From positions 1 through 5,245 of the forward strand of contig JAFDJF010000529.1 of assembly GCA_019307645.1 (NCBI GenBank): DNA of 5,245 bases, in the 5' to 3' direction. Origin of the DNA: Deltaproteobacteria bacterium (GTDB taxonomy: Bacteria > Desulfobacterota > DSM-4660 > Desulfatiglandales > Desulfatiglandaceae). Within the stretch, counting starts at the first letter, position 1. Every line of letters begins with the position of its first letter. A program made the position numbers and the translations under genes. The notes beneath the pieces are model-generated. The model had not been told where the DNA came from. It saw only the letters and a list, made by a program, of their open reading frames with translations, and searched no databases. This document shows positions 5,117 to 5,245 of this stretch, one piece after another.

Positions 5117-5245
5117 ATGGTGCGCTTCGCGATCGATTTTGATACCTTTCAGACTGTTCGTTCCAATTGACTGTTGCGAAGCGTCCATTTTTTTCTCTTA
5201 AAAATGTCTGCGCATTAAGCGCACTCCTCAACTTTAGATCACTTT
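5101..5245. repeat. Large palindromic element with facing CTAAAGTG arms (runs off window)
   Basis: The segment 5101-5127 and the reverse complement of 5217-5245 match closely. AAAGTGAGCTAAAGTT differs from AAAGTGATCTAAAGTT at one base, and after a small unequal bulge GTGCGCTT (5120-5127) pairs perfectly with AAGCGCAC (5217-5224). A perfect 14-base inverted match also links 5064-5077 with 5231-5244. The ~89-base centre has a further nested stem, CGCTTCGC at 5123-5130 with GCGAAGCG at 5176-5183, and a small GCGC hairpin at 5210-5222. No meaningful ORF lies inside. The layout suggests a REP/MITE-like intergenic element, and the right-hand array probably continues beyond 5245. Confidence 0.6.

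Larger units (their letters stand above)
4914..5245. other. Non-coding region with repeats, downstream of the operon
   Basis: I see no gene in these 332 bases. The first 45 bases are AT-rich and contain a 12-base direct repeat. Positions 4981-5060 are more GC-rich and include a small hairpin, ACCCC 5028-5032 with GGGGT 5036-5040 over a 3-base loop. No T-run follows it, so it is not a convincing terminator. From 5064 on, an array of CTAAAGTG units and its inverted counterpart dominate. Radical SAM B therefore appears to end the operon, but no intrinsic terminator can be named. Confidence 0.6.

Noticed and set aside
5117..5170. 17-codon ORF inside the 3' palindrome (ATG 5117)
   Set aside because: It is very short, with no clear ribosome binding site and no family resemblance. 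Its start overlaps the repeat arm.

Overview
The window looks like part of a lipid-modifying gene cluster from a Gram-negative, probably anaerobic bacterium. A member of the Desulfobacterota or a similar group is my guess. It rests on the mix of cobalamin-type radical SAM enzymes, LpxL-like acyltransferases and a four-helix-bundle (S23/IVP) relic, not on any taxonomic marker. No rRNA, tRNA, CRISPR array or complete insertion sequence is visible.

Layout: (1) Positions 1-110 hold the last 35 codons of an unidentified gene. (2) Positions 111-420 are intergenic and carry a miniature element: a strong imperfect inverted repeat (171-211 and 324-361) flanks a four-helix-bundle protein gene cut down to 35 codons. 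(3) Positions 421-4913 hold a tight same-strand run of four genes: LpxL-like acyltransferase A, radical SAM A, acyltransferase B and radical SAM B. Junctions are a 1-base overlap, a 42-base gap with a good ribosome binding site, and a 38-base overlap, so they are very likely one operon. (4) Positions 4914-5245 are non-coding. They contain a short direct repeat, an array of five CTAAAGTG-type units, and a facing copy that makes a large palindromic structure running off the end of the window.

The central point is the alternation of two acyltransferase-radical SAM pairs. The acyltransferases keep the H-x4-E catalytic motif. Both radical SAM proteins have an N-terminal cobalamin-binding-type domain followed by a C-x3-C-x2-C iron-sulfur motif. 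The simplest reading is that the cluster builds or decorates an unusual acylated lipid or acyl chain, with the radical enzymes doing chemistry such as methylation, cyclisation or C-C bond formation on unactivated carbon. The substrate cannot be read from the sequence.

Acyltransferase A has a problem at its 5' end. The natural start, GTG at 421 behind an AAAGGA ribosome binding site, opens a frame that encodes the expected N-terminus. The rest of the protein is in another frame, and the join is about 13 bases shorter than in acyltransferase B. The gene is either frameshifted, recoded, or affected by a sequence error.
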